Shown here in pieces: positions 26,459 through 36,654 of a DNA stretch of 64,000 nucleotides. The first letter of the stretch is position 1; the number at the start of each line of letters is the position of its first letter. The translations under genes and the position numbers were made by a program. Under the pieces are notes generated by a model. It was not told the DNA's origin. It saw only the letters and a program-made list of their open reading frames with translations, and did not search any database. The DNA comes from CAZUQP01 sp964622455 (GTDB lineage Bacteria; Pseudomonadota; Gammaproteobacteria; DSM-16500): NCBI GenBank assembly GCA_964622455.1, contig CAZUQP010000032.1, forward strand, positions 92,762 to 156,761, given 5' to 3'.

Positions 26459-27901
26459 TTACCCCACGCTGTCTTCTAAACTGACTTCTAATAATTTTTG
26501 CGCTTCCACCGCAAATTCCATCGGCAATTCATTAAATACTTTTTTACAAAATCCATTCACGATCAGTGAAACCGCATCTTCTATTTTTAAACCGCGCTGA
26601 CGGCAATAAAATAATTGATCATCACCAATTTTAGAAGTACATGCTTCATGTTCAATTTGCGCCGTGTTATTTTTTACTTCAATGTAAGGAAACGTATGAG
26701 CGCCCGCTTGATTACCCAACAATAAAGAATCGCATTGCGTATAATTTCTTGCATTTAAAGCAGTCGGTAATATTCGCACTAAACCGCGATAAGTATTTTG
26801 TCCGAAACCTGCGGCAATTCCTTTCGAAATGATTGTGCTGCGCGTGTTTCTACCGATGTGAATCATTTTAGTTCCGGTGTCCGCTTGCTGATGGTGGTTC
26901 GTTAAAGCGACCGAATAAAATTCACCGACTGAATGATCTCCCTGCAAAATAACGCTCGGATATTTCCAAGTAATGGCAGAACCCGTCTCAATTTGCGTCC
27001 AAGAAATTTTGGCATGATGTCCACGGCATGCCCCGCGTTTGGTCACAAAATTAAAAATACCGCCGCGGCCATCTCTATCCCCCGGATACCAATTTTGCAC
27101 GGTTGAATATTTAATTTCAGCATTGTCTAAAGCCACTAATTCAACAACTGCGGCATGTAATTGATTTTCATCCCGCATGGGCGCAGTGCAGCCCTCTAAA
27201 TAACTCACATGCGCACCTTCTTCTGCAATAATTAAAGTGCGCTCAAATTGTCCCGTGTTCGCGGCATTAATTCGAAAATACGTGGATAATTCCATAGGAC
27301 AACGCACGCCTTTGGGCACATACACAAAAGAGCCGTCGCTAAAGACGGCGGAATTAAGTGTTGCAAAAAAATTATCGCGATAGGGCACAACGGTTCCCAA
27401 GTATTTTTCCACTAGTGCAGGATGTTTTTGCACTGCTTCCGAGAACGAGCAAAAAATAACGCCTGCTTCCGCTAATTTTTCTTTAAATGTCGTTGCAACC
27501 GATACACTATCAAATACGGCATCAACAGCAACACCTGCTAATCGGCCTTGTTCATGCAAGGGGATGCCAAGTTTTTGATAGGTTTCCAGTAATTTGGGAT
27601 CAACATCCGCTAAACTTTTCGGCCCATCCGTTTTTGCTTTTGGCGCTGAATAATAAATAATTTTTTGATAATCAATTTCCGGATAATGAAGATGCGCCCA
27701 CTTAGGCGGCGTCATCGTCAACCAGTAATGATAAGCGCGCAAACGCCATTCACGCATAAAGTCAGGCTCGTTTTTTAAGCGTGAAATTTTCAAAATCACA
27801 TCTTCTGATAATCCGGGCAGAAATGTGTCCGCTTCAATCGCAGTCACAAAACCGTAGGGGTAATTTTGATTAACAACTTGTTTAATATAGTTATTTGACA
27901 T
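26459..27901 (-). CDS. sufB: Fe-S cluster assembly scaffold SufB
   Basis: The 480-residue main scaffold on which clusters are built. Diagnostic blocks include [54 protein letters not shown], and the C-terminal [20 protein letters not shown] with the key Cys. It is the first gene of the operon sufB-C-D-S-U-A-T-grxD. No IscR or SufR regulator gene precedes it. A -10 box overlapping a perfect palindrome lies about 100 bases upstream. Confidence 0.98.
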   Translation of the reverse strand: MSNNYIKQVVNQNYPYGFVTAIEADTFLPGLSEDVILKISRLKNEPDFMREWRLRAYHYWLTMTPPKWAHLHYPEIDYQKIIYYSAPKAKTDGPKSLADVDPKLLETYQKLGIPLHEQGRLAGVAVDAVFDSVSVATTFKEKLAEAGVIFCSFSEAVQKHPALVEKYLGTVVPYRDNFFATLNSAVFSDGSFVYVPKGVRCPMELSTYFRINAANTGQFERTLIIAEEGAHVSYLEGCTAPMRDENQLHAAVVELVALDNAEIKYSTVQNWYPGDRDGRGGIFNFVTKRGACRGHHAKISWTQIETGSAITWKYPSVILQGDHSVGEFYSVALTNHHQQADTGTKMIHIGRNTRSTIISKGIAAGFGQNTYRGLVRILPTALNARNYTQCDSLLLGNQAGAHTFPYIEVKNNTAQIEHEACTSKIGDDQLFYCRQRGLKIEDAVSLIVNGFCKKVFNELPMEFAVEAQKLLEVSLEDSVG

Positions 27902-27996
27902 GCATATTGATAGCCACCGCTAGCTCCGCGAATAAAAAACAACCCTCTATGCTAATATTTTCAGTCACTTACTGATGAAAGTCGCATATATACCGT

Positions 27997-28012
27997 ATGA
28001 GCGCTCATTATA
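27997..28012 (-). promoter_or_regulatory. Putative suf operon -10 box overlapping a 12-bp palindrome
   Basis: On the minus strand a TATAAT occupies 28012-28007 and overlaps the perfect palindrome ATGAGCGCTCAT at 27997-28008, leaving a leader of roughly 100 bases before sufB. No convincing -35 is visible. The palindrome could be a repressor operator over the start site. It could also serve the divergent aldo-keto reductase gene. Confidence 0.4.
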
Positions 28013-28078
28013 GCAATAATAAAGCTATTTGGTGTAGCATAATCAAACTCATAAAAATAAGCCCAGGAAGGTTTCTAA

Positions 28079-29017
28079 ATGCAATACAACAAACTCGGGA
28101 AAGCCGGCATTAAACTAAGTGAAATTTCATTTGGTTCATGGATTACTTTTGCTAAGCAGCTTGATATTAGCGCGGTCAAAGAATTCATGCATATTGCTTT
28201 TGACCATGGGATTAATTTCTTCGATAACGCAGAAGGATATGCTCATGGAGAAGCAGAAATATTAATGGGGAAAGTGATTAAAGATTTTCGCCGTGAAGAT
28301 TTGGTGATTTCAACCAAGATTTTTTGGGGCGGCAATGGGCCTAATGATACTGGGCTTTCCCGCAAACATTTGTTAGAAGGCACACGTAATTCCTTACGCC
28401 GATTACAATTGGATTATGTCGATTTATTATTTTGCCATCGTCCAGATGCCGATACCCCCATAGAAGAAACCGTACTAGCGATGGATTATCTTGTTCGCAA
28501 TGGTTATGCGCTTTATTGGGGAACATCGGAATGGAGCGCTCTTCAAATTGAAACGGCCTATCAACTTGCTGAAAAATTAGGCTGCATTAAACCGTCGATG
28601 GAACAACCCAAATATAATCTATTTTTTCGCGATCATTTGGAAAAAGAATATTTGCCCTTATTTGAAAAATACGGCATGGGCACAACAATTTGGAGCCCGC
28701 TTGCATCTGGTATTTTATCAGGCAAATATGATCACGGCATTCCGCCCGACAGTCGTTTAGCAAAAGAAGCTTGGCTCATTCCGAATAATTTTCAAGAATA
28801 CGTTGCAAAAACCAAAGAATTATCTAAAATTGCGGACAACTTAAGTTCTACATTATCGCAGCTTGCCATTGCTTGGTGCCTGAAAAATCCGCACGTGAGC
28901 TCTGTGATTACAGGCGCCACTAAAAAAGAACAATTACTCGAAAATTTAGAAGCCATCGAATTAAAAACAGCATTAACGCCAGACATCATGAAAAAAATTG
29001 ACAGCATTTTAAAATGA
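28079..29017 (+). CDS. Aldo/keto reductase of the voltage-gated K+ channel beta-subunit (Kv-beta) type
   Basis: This 312-residue TIM-barrel NADPH oxidoreductase shows FFDNAEGYAHGEAE near residue 47, VISTKIFWGGNG, DYVDLLFCHRPDADTPIEE, YWGTSEWS and WSPLASGILSGKYD. These segments closely follow animal Kv-beta proteins as recalled. The tetrad is Asp and Tyr of the first block, Lys of STKIFW and His of CHRPD. Bacterial members reduce aldehydes; no potassium channel is encoded nearby. An AGGAAGG site precedes the ATG. The last four bases overlap the folB-like start. Confidence 0.93.
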   Translation: MQYNKLGKAGIKLSEISFGSWITFAKQLDISAVKEFMHIAFDHGINFFDNAEGYAHGEAEILMGKVIKDFRREDLVISTKIFWGGNGPNDTGLSRKHLLEGTRNSLRRLQLDYVDLLFCHRPDADTPIEETVLAMDYLVRNGYALYWGTSEWSALQIETAYQLAEKLGCIKPSMEQPKYNLFFRDHLEKEYLPLFEKYGMGTTIWSPLASGILSGKYDHGIPPDSRLAKEAWLIPNNFQEYVAKTKELSKIADNLSSTLSQLAIAWCLKNPHVSSVITGATKKEQLLENLEAIELKTALTPDIMKKIDSILK

Positions 29018-29379
29018 ATATAGATTCCGGTATTTTATTAAATGGTCTTGAGCTCAGTGTCAACTTAGGCTGGCCGCAAGGCGAACGCATAAAGCAACAA
29101 ATTGTGACCTTAGATGCGGCTTTAGTTTTTAAAAAACCGCCAACCGCCTGTGTCACTGATCAACTCGCCGATACTTATTGCTATGATTCTCTGATCGACA
29201 CTATTAAAACTAAAATAGCAACGCGTAATTTTCGTTTGCTTGAACATCTTGCTCACGAAATTTATCACATTATCAAGGAAGATATTGCCGCCCCTATTCA
29301 AGTAAAAATACGGCTAACAAAAAAACCTGCCATTTTAAATTTAACCGGCGGCATTACTTTTTATTATGGTGATGAATAA
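29014..29379 (+). CDS. folB: Dihydroneopterin aldolase family protein (FolB-like)
   Basis: The product has 121 residues. The N-terminal ILLNGLELSVNLGWPQGERIKQ, the DQLADTYCYDSLIDTIKT segment, the HLAHEIYHIIKE helix and the C-terminal VKIRLTKKPA follow the FolB/T-fold pattern. The Tyr/Asp and Glu residues used for pterin binding are in place. It is placed between the Kv-beta-like gene (ATGA overlap) and folKP (2-base gap), so the three are co-transcribed. It would convert dihydroneopterin to hydroxymethyldihydropterin. Confidence 0.85.
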   Translation: MNIDSGILLNGLELSVNLGWPQGERIKQQIVTLDAALVFKKPPTACVTDQLADTYCYDSLIDTIKTKIATRNFRLLEHLAHEIYHIIKEDIAAPIQVKIRLTKKPAILNLTGGITFYYGDE

Positions 29380-29381
29380 TC

Positions 29382-30716
29382 ATGGTCATTTTGGGTTTAG
29401 GTTCTAATTTAGGTGATAAACTCACTCACTTGCGTCGCGCGCTCGCTCTCTTAAAAAAAATCCCGGGATTTTCTATTGCCCAAATTTCGCCTGTTTATAT
29501 TTCAGATGCTCTAGTGCCCGAGAATGCACCTCTCGCGTGGGATGCGCCTTACTTAAATTTAGCGTTACGCGGTGAGACAACGCTATCACCGTATGAATTG
29601 CTCGATCATCTGAAAGAAATTGAAAAAAAAGTGGGTCGTACGCCTGAAAAAGTGTGGGGCCCAAGGATTATCGATATCGATTTATTAGCATGGGACGATA
29701 GAATCCAATATGATAAAAAATTACATATCCCTCACGAACATTTAGCTGAACGTCCTTTTGCATTATGGCCGCTTGCTGATGTTGCACCTTTTTGGATCTA
29801 CCCTTTAAGCGGGCCTGATCATGGCAAACTAGCGTCAAGAATCACGGAAAAATGGGGTTCGCGTTTTGATGGACGGGCACCTTTTCATACCCGTCAAATC
29901 GCACAACGCATTGACACCCCCGCTCTTGTTGGCATCATCAATAGTACGCCAGATTCTTTTTCAGATGGCGGGAAATATACCGCCTCTTTGTCTGCTAAAA
30001 ACTATGCTAGACAAGTAATGATTGAGGGAGCTGAAATCATTGATGTGGGCGCTGAAGCAACCCATCCAAATGCCAAAGCCATTTTGGCTGGAGAAGAATG
30101 GCAACGATTAGAACCAATACTCACTGAAATTCTTTTTGATAAAAAAAATCATCCCATTCAACCCAAAATCAGCGTTGACACTCGGCATGTTGAAACCGCT
30201 AAAAAAGCGCTCGAATTAGGGGTTGATTGGATCAACGATGTGAGCGGTTTGGAAAATCCTCTCATGTGCAAATTAATTGCTGAGCATTCTTGCGATATCG
30301 TCATGATGCATCATTTGGGCATTCCAGCGAATAAAGCAGTGACTTTACCGCCAAATCAACATCCTGTTGAACAAATATTCCAATTCGCAAAAAAACGTTT
30401 AGCAGATGTATCACGTTTTGGTATTTCGCCTGAACGAATTATCTTTGATGTCGGCATTGGTTTTGGTAAAACAACCGAACAATCACTTCTATTACTGAAA
30501 GAAATAAAACGCTTTCATGAGTTAGGCCTCCGGTTATTGGTGGGCCATTCACGAAAAAGCTGTATCAGCCAATTTACCGACGAACCATTCGAGAGACGTG
30601 ATATCGAAACAGCAGCGCTCTCATTACAACTTGCTAAACAAAATGTGCATTATTTACGTGTACATCATATAGAAATGCATGCACGTCTATTTAAAGTCAT
30701 GGAAACAATGCCTTGA
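29382..30716 (+). CDS. folKP: Bifunctional HPPK-DHPS (FolK-FolP fusion)
   Basis: The 444-residue fusion has hydroxymethyldihydropterin pyrophosphokinase at about residues 1-155 (GLGSNLGDKLTHLRRAL and VWGPRIIDIDLLAWDD). Dihydropteroate synthase follows at about 180-444 (GIINSTPDSFSDGG, ISVDTRHVETA, WINDVSGL, DVGIGFGKTTEQS, LLVGHSRKS). The two consecutive steps are fused as in fungi, plants and Francisella. The DHPS loop-2 motif usually written GGESTRPG reads GAEATHPNA here, an unusual version of the substrate loop. The gene overlaps a convergent membrane-protein gene by 52 bases. Confidence 0.95.
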   Translation: MVILGLGSNLGDKLTHLRRALALLKKIPGFSIAQISPVYISDALVPENAPLAWDAPYLNLALRGETTLSPYELLDHLKEIEKKVGRTPEKVWGPRIIDIDLLAWDDRIQYDKKLHIPHEHLAERPFALWPLADVAPFWIYPLSGPDHGKLASRITEKWGSRFDGRAPFHTRQIAQRIDTPALVGIINSTPDSFSDGGKYTASLSAKNYARQVMIEGAEIIDVGAEATHPNAKAILAGEEWQRLEPILTEILFDKKNHPIQPKISVDTRHVETAKKALELGVDWINDVSGLENPLMCKLIAEHSCDIVMMHHLGIPANKAVTLPPNQHPVEQIFQFAKKRLADVSRFGISPERIIFDVGIGFGKTTEQSLLLLKEIKRFHELGLRLLVGHSRKSCISQFTDEPFERRDIETAALSLQLAKQNVHYLRVHHIEMHARLFKVMETMP

Positions 30717-31930
30717 TAAAAAATACCGATCACTAAACTAAGCAGCAACCCTGTATTCAGTAAGTTAGAAATACTGACTTGTCCGTAAATAAGATAATAA
30801 TTTTTAGGGATCAGCAAAGCGCCAAATATCACTGCATAGAACCAATCACTTTTTTTAGTATCACTATTCACAAAACAATAAAGCGGTAAATAAATATTTA
30901 ATAAGCGATAATCATAGGAGATAGGCGGCAGCAATAACATGCAAGCGGTTAAAATCGCGATTTTTTTCCAGAAAGTTTTTTCTATCCCTATCACATAGGC
31001 GCTCATGATTAAAAATAAAAACACGGCTATTCCCATATAGACATACAGTTGATTGATTGACCATGGCTGCTTTTCCCATGGAATATTTTTTATTAAATGA
31101 TTTACTATGTTAAAAGCTCCGTAAAAACTGGTGTTATACATTTCTGAAAGATTGGATAAAATAAAATGATGCTTAAACCAAAGGAGATTGGTTGCTAGAT
31201 GCGAAATTTGAATAAAAATACTGTCACCGCGAAATAATGCTAAACTCGAAAAAGTGAATAACAAAACAAGAAAGATTAGTAAGAATGCTTCTTTGTAGCG
31301 TTTATCTGCTAAAAATAACACTAAAAAAACGGCCGGGAACCCTTTCATAGCAATTGCTAATGCAAAGAAAATGACACTTTTCTTAAAAGCATGTGCATGA
31401 TAAAAATAAAGCGCCAATGCTAAAAAAATAAATATAAACACTTCCGCATTTGCTCTTTCAAAACAAAAAAGTACAGGGTAAGTTAAAAATGTCAGGATAA
31501 AAACATTTTTTATGGCAGCTATTTTATGGGTTAAATCATCGCGGGGTAAAGCTGTATAAAAATAATTTTTGTTTAAAATAAAGAGAACACATAAGTAACT
31601 CCACAAAAAAACAAACAATGCAATAAAGCCACCAATTTTCGTCAATAAATAATAAATCAAATAAGTGAATGGAAAATAAACACTCGCTCGATTATTATTA
31701 TATGTCACATGATAAGGCGCAAGCGCATCTGCTGAAAAATAAGGCGGCGGAAAATCTGAGAATGAAATGGCAGGTTTTGGATTAATTAAAAATGTATTAA
31801 GTGGATAAGAAACCTGATAATAAAATCCAAGAATATAATGAAAAACAACCGCTATAAAAAAACCAAGCAATACGATCATGCTGACTAATTCAATCTTAGC
31901 ATTTCTACTCACCCCGCGTTCGCCTCTCAT
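30665..31930 (-). CDS. Polytopic membrane protein, GT87/DUF2029-like glycosyltransferase
   Basis: The 421-residue protein has about ten membrane spans. PYHVTYNNNRASVYFPFTYL in the first periplasmic loop, CFERANAEVFIFIFLAL, ALAIAMKGFPAVFLVLFL and LLPPISYDYRLL resemble the arrangement in GT87 (DUF2029) polyprenyl-phosphate mannose-dependent enzymes. A lipid-linked sugar transferase role is inferred. The ATG at 31930 is preceded by AGGGGG. The 3' end runs 52 bases into the convergent folKP gene. Confidence 0.6.
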   Translation of the reverse strand: MRGERGVSRNAKIELVSMIVLLGFFIAVVFHYILGFYYQVSYPLNTFLINPKPAISFSDFPPPYFSADALAPYHVTYNNNRASVYFPFTYLIYYLLTKIGGFIALFVFLWSYLCVLFILNKNYFYTALPRDDLTHKIAAIKNVFILTFLTYPVLFCFERANAEVFIFIFLALALYFYHAHAFKKSVIFFALAIAMKGFPAVFLVLFLADKRYKEAFLLIFLVLLFTFSSLALFRGDSIFIQISHLATNLLWFKHHFILSNLSEMYNTSFYGAFNIVNHLIKNIPWEKQPWSINQLYVYMGIAVFLFLIMSAYVIGIEKTFWKKIAILTACMLLLPPISYDYRLLNIYLPLYCFVNSDTKKSDWFYAVIFGALLIPKNYYLIYGQVSISNLLNTGLLLSLVIGIFYQGIVSMTLNRRACISI

Positions 31931-31991
31931 GACAACCCCCTGATCGAATGTTATATTATCAAAAATATGCTATCCCCTTAAGGTCTCTATT

Positions 31992-32873
31992 TTGAAACCC
32001 ACCCTTTTATTAACAGGCGCGACAGGTTTCCTAGGCAGCCATCTGCTGCGGGCGATCCATTTGAAATACCATTGCATTGTTTTAAAACGCACAGCCTCTT
32101 CTTTAGAGCGGATTCAGGATTTACTGCCCGCTATGATGGCTTATGATATTGATCACATTGCGCTGGATTCCATTTTTAAGCAGCACGCCATTCATGCCAT
32201 TATTCATTGTGCTACTCATTACGGACGTAAACAAACGGATCGTATACAAATTTTAAAATCTAATTTGCTTTTTCCATTGGAATTATTGGAACTTGCAGAA
32301 CGTTATCATGTCAAATTTTTTTTAAATACGGACACTATTTTAGATAAACGCATCAGTGATTACACTTTGTCTAAACGCCAATTTCACGAATGGTTACAGG
32401 TATTATCAAAAAAAATGGTTTGTGTTAATGTTGCACTTGAGCATTTTTATGGGCCTTTTGATGACGCTACTAAATTTGTCTCGCACATCATCCTCGCTCT
32501 CTTAAAAAAAGAAACGCGTCTTGAGTTAACTCAAGGTGAACAAAAACGTGATTTTATTTTTATCGCCGATGTTATCTCTGCGTTTGAAAAAATCATTGCG
32601 GCCTCTTTGCTGAAAGAGCCTGGATTATTTCACTATGAATTAGGCAGCGGAAAAACAGTGCGCATTCGAGACCTGGTCGAAAAAGTACAAATGCTGATTG
32701 GCAACAAAGTAACAGAGCTTGCTTTTGGAAAAATTCCTTACCGAGCAGAAGAAGTCATGGAATCTACCGTTAATTTAACAGCCATTCAGACGCTTAACTG
32801 GACAGCTGAAACCTCTTTAGAGCAAGGCTTAAAAACCACCATAGCCTATGAAAAAAGGAGAATGGGGCAATGA
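31992..32873 (+). CDS. NAD-dependent epimerase/dehydratase (extended SDR), nucleotide-sugar type
   Basis: The 293-residue enzyme has the NAD motif [14 protein letters not shown] at the N-terminus and the SDR pair YTLSK near residue 127. A C-terminal substrate domain with [15 protein letters not shown] and a [13 protein letters not shown] segment follows. It resembles short CDP-paratose/CDP-abequose synthase-like reductases, though the exact substrate is uncertain. It overlaps the next epimerase gene by four bases, so both should act on one nucleotide sugar. Confidence 0.8.
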   Translation: MKPTLLLTGATGFLGSHLLRAIHLKYHCIVLKRTASSLERIQDLLPAMMAYDIDHIALDSIFKQHAIHAIIHCATHYGRKQTDRIQILKSNLLFPLELLELAERYHVKFFLNTDTILDKRISDYTLSKRQFHEWLQVLSKKMVCVNVALEHFYGPFDDATKFVSHIILALLKKETRLELTQGEQKRDFIFIADVISAFEKIIAASLLKEPGLFHYELGSGKTVRIRDLVEKVQMLIGNKVTELAFGKIPYRAEEVMESTVNLTAIQTLNWTAETSLEQGLKTTIAYEKRRMGQ

Positions 32874-33889
32874 AGTATTTAATTACCGGCGGATGCGGGT
32901 TCTTAGGGACGCATATTGCAACTGCATTGCTAGAAAAAAAACAACCGCTTGTTATCCTTGATAATTTATCCCGTTATGGAAGCACCTTCAATTTAGAATG
33001 GTTAAAAACTAAAGGAACATTTGAATTTTCACCGATCGACATAAGAAATCGTGCCGATGTGGAACATATGATTAGACAACATCAACCGGATGTTATTTTT
33101 CATTTAGCGGGACAAGTTGCAATGACAACATCCCTGCAAAACCCGCTGCATGATTTTGAAACGAATGTTCAAGGCGGTATGTATGTACTTGAGTCCGTAC
33201 GTTGTTTTTGTCCTGAAACCATTATCATTTATTCCTCCACCAATAAAGTGTACGGCGATTTAATCAATCTCAGCTACAAAGAAACTGCGACCCGTTACAT
33301 CACCGCCGATTATCCGGAGGGATTGGCAGAATCTTTGCCGCTTAATTTTGCATCTCCTTATGGATGCTCAAAGGGCGCCATGGATCAATATATGCTGGAT
33401 TATGCCCGCATGTTTAATTTAAAAACCGTGGTATTTCGACATTCTTCCATTTATGGCGGCAGACAATACAGCACCTATGATCAAGGATGGGTTGGCTGGT
33501 TTATCAAGGAAGCGTTGCGCATTAAAAAAGGCGAGGCAACCTCTTTGACCCTTTCAGGAAATGGAAAACAAGTGCGGGATTTATTATATGCGTCTGATTT
33601 AGTCAATTGTTATTTGGGTGCCATTCCACACATAGATCGGGTAAAAGGCCATGCTTTTAACATTGGCGGTGGGGTCGAAAACAGTTTATCTTTATTGGAA
33701 TTGCTGCAATTATTAGAAGAAAAATTAGAGGTCAAATTGCATTATCAAACTTTGCCCTTTAGAGCCAGCGATCAAAAAGTATTTATTGCCAACAGCAAAA
33801 AAGCACGCGATTATTTTAACTGGCAACCTAAAGTAAATTATTTAGATGGCATACAAAATACTTTACACTGGATAAAAAATACATGCTAA
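32870..33889 (+). CDS. CDP-paratose 2-epimerase (CDP-tyvelose epimerase)-like enzyme
   Basis: The 339-residue extended SDR shows [61 protein letters not shown] (YGCSK catalytic pair) and [34 protein letters not shown] follows. These are the hallmark blocks of tyvelose epimerases (RfbE/Tyv). The CDP-glucose genes rfbF and rfbG that normally supply the substrate are not in the window, so the natural substrate may differ. It overlaps the following glycosyltransferase by 7 bases. Confidence 0.82.
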   Translation: MKYLITGGCGFLGTHIATALLEKKQPLVILDNLSRYGSTFNLEWLKTKGTFEFSPIDIRNRADVEHMIRQHQPDVIFHLAGQVAMTTSLQNPLHDFETNVQGGMYVLESVRCFCPETIIIYSSTNKVYGDLINLSYKETATRYITADYPEGLAESLPLNFASPYGCSKGAMDQYMLDYARMFNLKTVVFRHSSIYGGRQYSTYDQGWVGWFIKEALRIKKGEATSLTLSGNGKQVRDLLYASDLVNCYLGAIPHIDRVKGHAFNIGGGVENSLSLLELLQLLEEKLEVKLHYQTLPFRASDQKVFIANSKKARDYFNWQPKVNYLDGIQNTLHWIKNTC

Positions 33890-34584
33890 ATTCCGTTGAC
33901 TTAAGTGTTATCCTCCCTGCCTATTTAGAAGCAGAAAATTTGCGTCTTTTATTGCCCCGCTTACATCGCGTACTGATAGAATCTTCACTTTCCTTTGAAA
34001 TTTTAGTGATTGATACGATGATCGCCATGGATCATACAAGAGATGTATGCAAAGAAAATCAAGCTATCTGTATTAACCGTGAAAAAGGTAATTCATTTGG
34101 AGAAGCCATCTGTACCGGCATTAGAAAATCGAGAGGCACCTATGTGATATTTATGGATGCAGATGGTTCACATGAGCCTGAATTTATCCCTCATTTGTTA
34201 AAACATCGTACGACCCATGATATTGTCATTGCATCACGTTATATCCCGGGCGGCGTGACTGAAAATCCTTGGATTCTTATTTTCATGAGCCATATGTTAA
34301 ACAAAATATACAGCTTTGTATTAGGCATTCACTGCAAAGATGTATCTAATAGTTTTAAATTATACCCGGGCGAAATGCTTCGTTCCCTAAAATTAAAATG
34401 TAAGAATTTTGATATTGTCGAAGAAATCTTATTTAAACTTGTGCGCCAATATCCGTGTTTACAAATAAAAGAAGTGCCCTTTGCATTTAAAAAACGTATG
34501 TTTGGATGTACTAAGCGTAATTTAATTTTATTCATGATCACTTACACAATTTCTTTGATCCGTTTGCGATTTTTTCTTGCCTAA
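33883..34584 (+). CDS. Family 2 glycosyltransferase (DPM1-like)
   Basis: The 233-residue GT-A enzyme shows [20 protein letters not shown] at the N-terminus and the DxD-type motif in [16 protein letters not shown] near residue 90. [18 protein letters not shown] helices appear later. The usual VVDDGSTD motif is replaced by [11 protein letters not shown], so the first metal/nucleotide loop differs from textbook members. It lacks the C-terminal membrane spans of some dolichol-phosphate transferases. It probably moves a sugar from a nucleotide donor to a polyprenyl carrier, for use by the membrane enzymes nearby. Confidence 0.8.
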   Translation: MLNSVDLSVILPAYLEAENLRLLLPRLHRVLIESSLSFEILVIDTMIAMDHTRDVCKENQAICINREKGNSFGEAICTGIRKSRGTYVIFMDADGSHEPEFIPHLLKHRTTHDIVIASRYIPGGVTENPWILIFMSHMLNKIYSFVLGIHCKDVSNSFKLYPGEMLRSLKLKCKNFDIVEEILFKLVRQYPCLQIKEVPFAFKKRMFGCTKRNLILFMITYTISLIRLRFFLA

Positions 34585-34608
34585 GAAAAAAATGAGAGAT
34601 TATTCAGA

Positions 34609-36654
34609 ATGAATCAAATCATTAAAATAAATACACATACGGGATCTCATGTATCAAGAATTTTCTTGAGTTTTATTCTTACTATTTTTTTAGCGCTTTG
34701 CGCGATTCATTTATTAAAACTCTACCCAATCAAGACACCATTAATAAAAAATTTAACTCCCTTGTTTATTAAAAAATTACAGCACGGCGATTTTCTTTAT
34801 CCAAAACCTAAAGAAATCTTTATCATGAATTCTATCATTATATTGCTGCCTTTTATCATGATGATCGCCATTATTTTGGTAGACAATATTTACTATCGCT
34901 TGAGAAATGCAGCACCTGGATTTCTTTTTTATTATTCTTGGATCATGGCCGCTATATTGTTACTGCTCACTGCTATCACCACTCATGTGCTGTATTATTG
35001 TAATTATCTGAAGCTTTTGCTGAATGCTCTTTTTCATCTAAACTGGACGCTTAGTTTTCTTAGTATTTTATCTATCGCGCTCACCTTATATTTATCCGGA
35101 TTTTTATCGGGATTCAAGAAAAACAAAAAATACTTTAAGCAAAAAACATTGCTGGTAGTGGGCATTAGCATCTTCATGATTTTTTTTCAATCCTTTTCCT
35201 TTCGTGTGCCCAGCATTTACATTGTCAATCATCATCTTCTTTGGACATCTAATTTCAACGCTGTGTTTTATTCTATGGCCCAAGTGATGGCAGGAAAAAC
35301 TTTATTATTTAATTTACCTGCACAATATGGTCTTTATGCTGAATTGTTAAAGCCGCTTTTTTCACTCCTTGGATTATCTGTTTTTAAATTTACTTTGGTG
35401 ATGGCCTTTTTAGAAATCATGGGGCTTTTAGCATTATTAATGGTTTTAGTGCAATTATTAAAAAGCCGCCTACTTATTTTATTGGCCATTTTAAGCTTAT
35501 GTCTTGATCGAGCGGGTGTTTGGATGGTTGTAAATTATCTGTATAACGATCAGTATTATCAATATGATCCCATTCGCTTTTTTTTCCCGGCTATTTCTAT
35601 TTTGTTATTTTTAAATATCATCAAAAAGATGGATGCAAAAAAAGTTATTCTTTTTTCTGTGATAGCTGCGCTTTCTTCCTTATGGAACATTGATACCGGC
35701 GTGCCTATCATAGGTGCTTTTTTAAGTTATTTACTCGCGCAAAGTATTTTGGGCCGCGCACATGTCAGTCGTTTTTATTTGTTAAAATTATTAGGGTTTG
35801 CAATCACTACTATTTTATTCGTGTTGTTGGTTTTTGCTTATTATTTACGTACGAAAGCCGGCGCACCGATCCATTTTGGACAGTTGTTACAATACCAACA
35901 CACTTTTTACATTCTTGGATTTTTAATGATTCCTTTGCCGCGCGGGGGAATTTATCCTTGGCATATTATTTTTATGACGTACCTATTTGGAATGTGTGCT
36001 GCTTTTTATAATTGGTTTAAAGGATATCACTCTCTGCGATGGGATACTGTATTTTATATCAGTGTTCTTGGTATTGGTTTATTCGTTTATTACACAGGAC
36101 GCGCGCATATTTATAATTTAATTGCTGTATCCTGGCCTGCATTTTTGCTCATGTTTATTTTCGTCGATTGGCTTTTACGGATGATTTCTTTAAAAAAATT
36201 GCCGCTTATTTTTATGACCCTCTGTTTGCCGATGGTCACATTAAGTGTATTGCTCGCCTCGAATTATCTCTATGGGTTGCCGACACTTTATCGTACGGGA
36301 CACCCCGCTTGGCTTGCTCTTTATCATCAAACACCAAATACCACCGTCAAAAACATCGTCTTTATCAAAAAACATCTTCATGGTGATCAATCTGCCTTTA
36401 TTGCAGCGCCTAATCAAGCTGTTTATTATGGGGAACTAGGGTTAGAAGCCAGCATCGATGGCGCAAGCGAAACAGAGATTATCTTACAATCAGATTATGA
36501 TGAACTTCAGCAAGAATTACGAACAAAAGCTTTGCAGAAATCTATCAAACATATTTTCATCCAAAAAAATAAATTAGCCGCTTTCGCAAAAAACTTGCCA
36601 GGATACCGAATAGCAGCAGCTTCGCCAAGCGGATTGCTTTACATTACCTATTAA
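34609..36654 (+). CDS. Large polytopic membrane protein, possibly a GT-C glycosyltransferase
   Basis: The 681-residue protein has about 12-14 hydrophobic spans and a C-terminal soluble tail of about 120 residues. No Pfam-type motif was recognised with confidence. Long membrane proteins of this form beside GT2 and nucleotide-sugar genes are often polyprenyl-dependent (GT-C) transferases, but that is an inference from position. The start ATG 34609 has GAGAG upstream. The 3' end overlaps folC by 11 bases on the opposite strand. Confidence 0.6.
   Translation: MNQIIKINTHTGSHVSRIFLSFILTIFLALCAIHLLKLYPIKTPLIKNLTPLFIKKLQHGDFLYPKPKEIFIMNSIIILLPFIMMIAIILVDNIYYRLRNAAPGFLFYYSWIMAAILLLLTAITTHVLYYCNYLKLLLNALFHLNWTLSFLSILSIALTLYLSGFLSGFKKNKKYFKQKTLLVVGISIFMIFFQSFSFRVPSIYIVNHHLLWTSNFNAVFYSMAQVMAGKTLLFNLPAQYGLYAELLKPLFSLLGLSVFKFTLVMAFLEIMGLLALLMVLVQLLKSRLLILLAILSLCLDRAGVWMVVNYLYNDQYYQYDPIRFFFPAISILLFLNIIKKMDAKKVILFSVIAALSSLWNIDTGVPIIGAFLSYLLAQSILGRAHVSRFYLLKLLGFAITTILFVLLVFAYYLRTKAGAPIHFGQLLQYQHTFYILGFLMIPLPRGGIYPWHIIFMTYLFGMCAAFYNWFKGYHSLRWDTVFYISVLGIGLFVYYTGRAHIYNLIAVSWPAFLLMFIFVDWLLRMISLKKLPLIFMTLCLPMVTLSVLLASNYLYGLPTLYRTGHPAWLALYHQTPNTTVKNIVFIKKHLHGDQSAFIAAPNQAVYYGELGLEASIDGASETEIILQSDYDELQQELRTKALQKSIKHIFIQKNKLAAFAKNLPGYRIAAASPSGLLYITY

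Noticed and set aside
30665..30716. Possible artefactual C-terminus of the GT87-like protein
   Set aside because: No earlier stop exists and the GT87-like motifs lie well upstream, so the gene was kept with the overlap noted.
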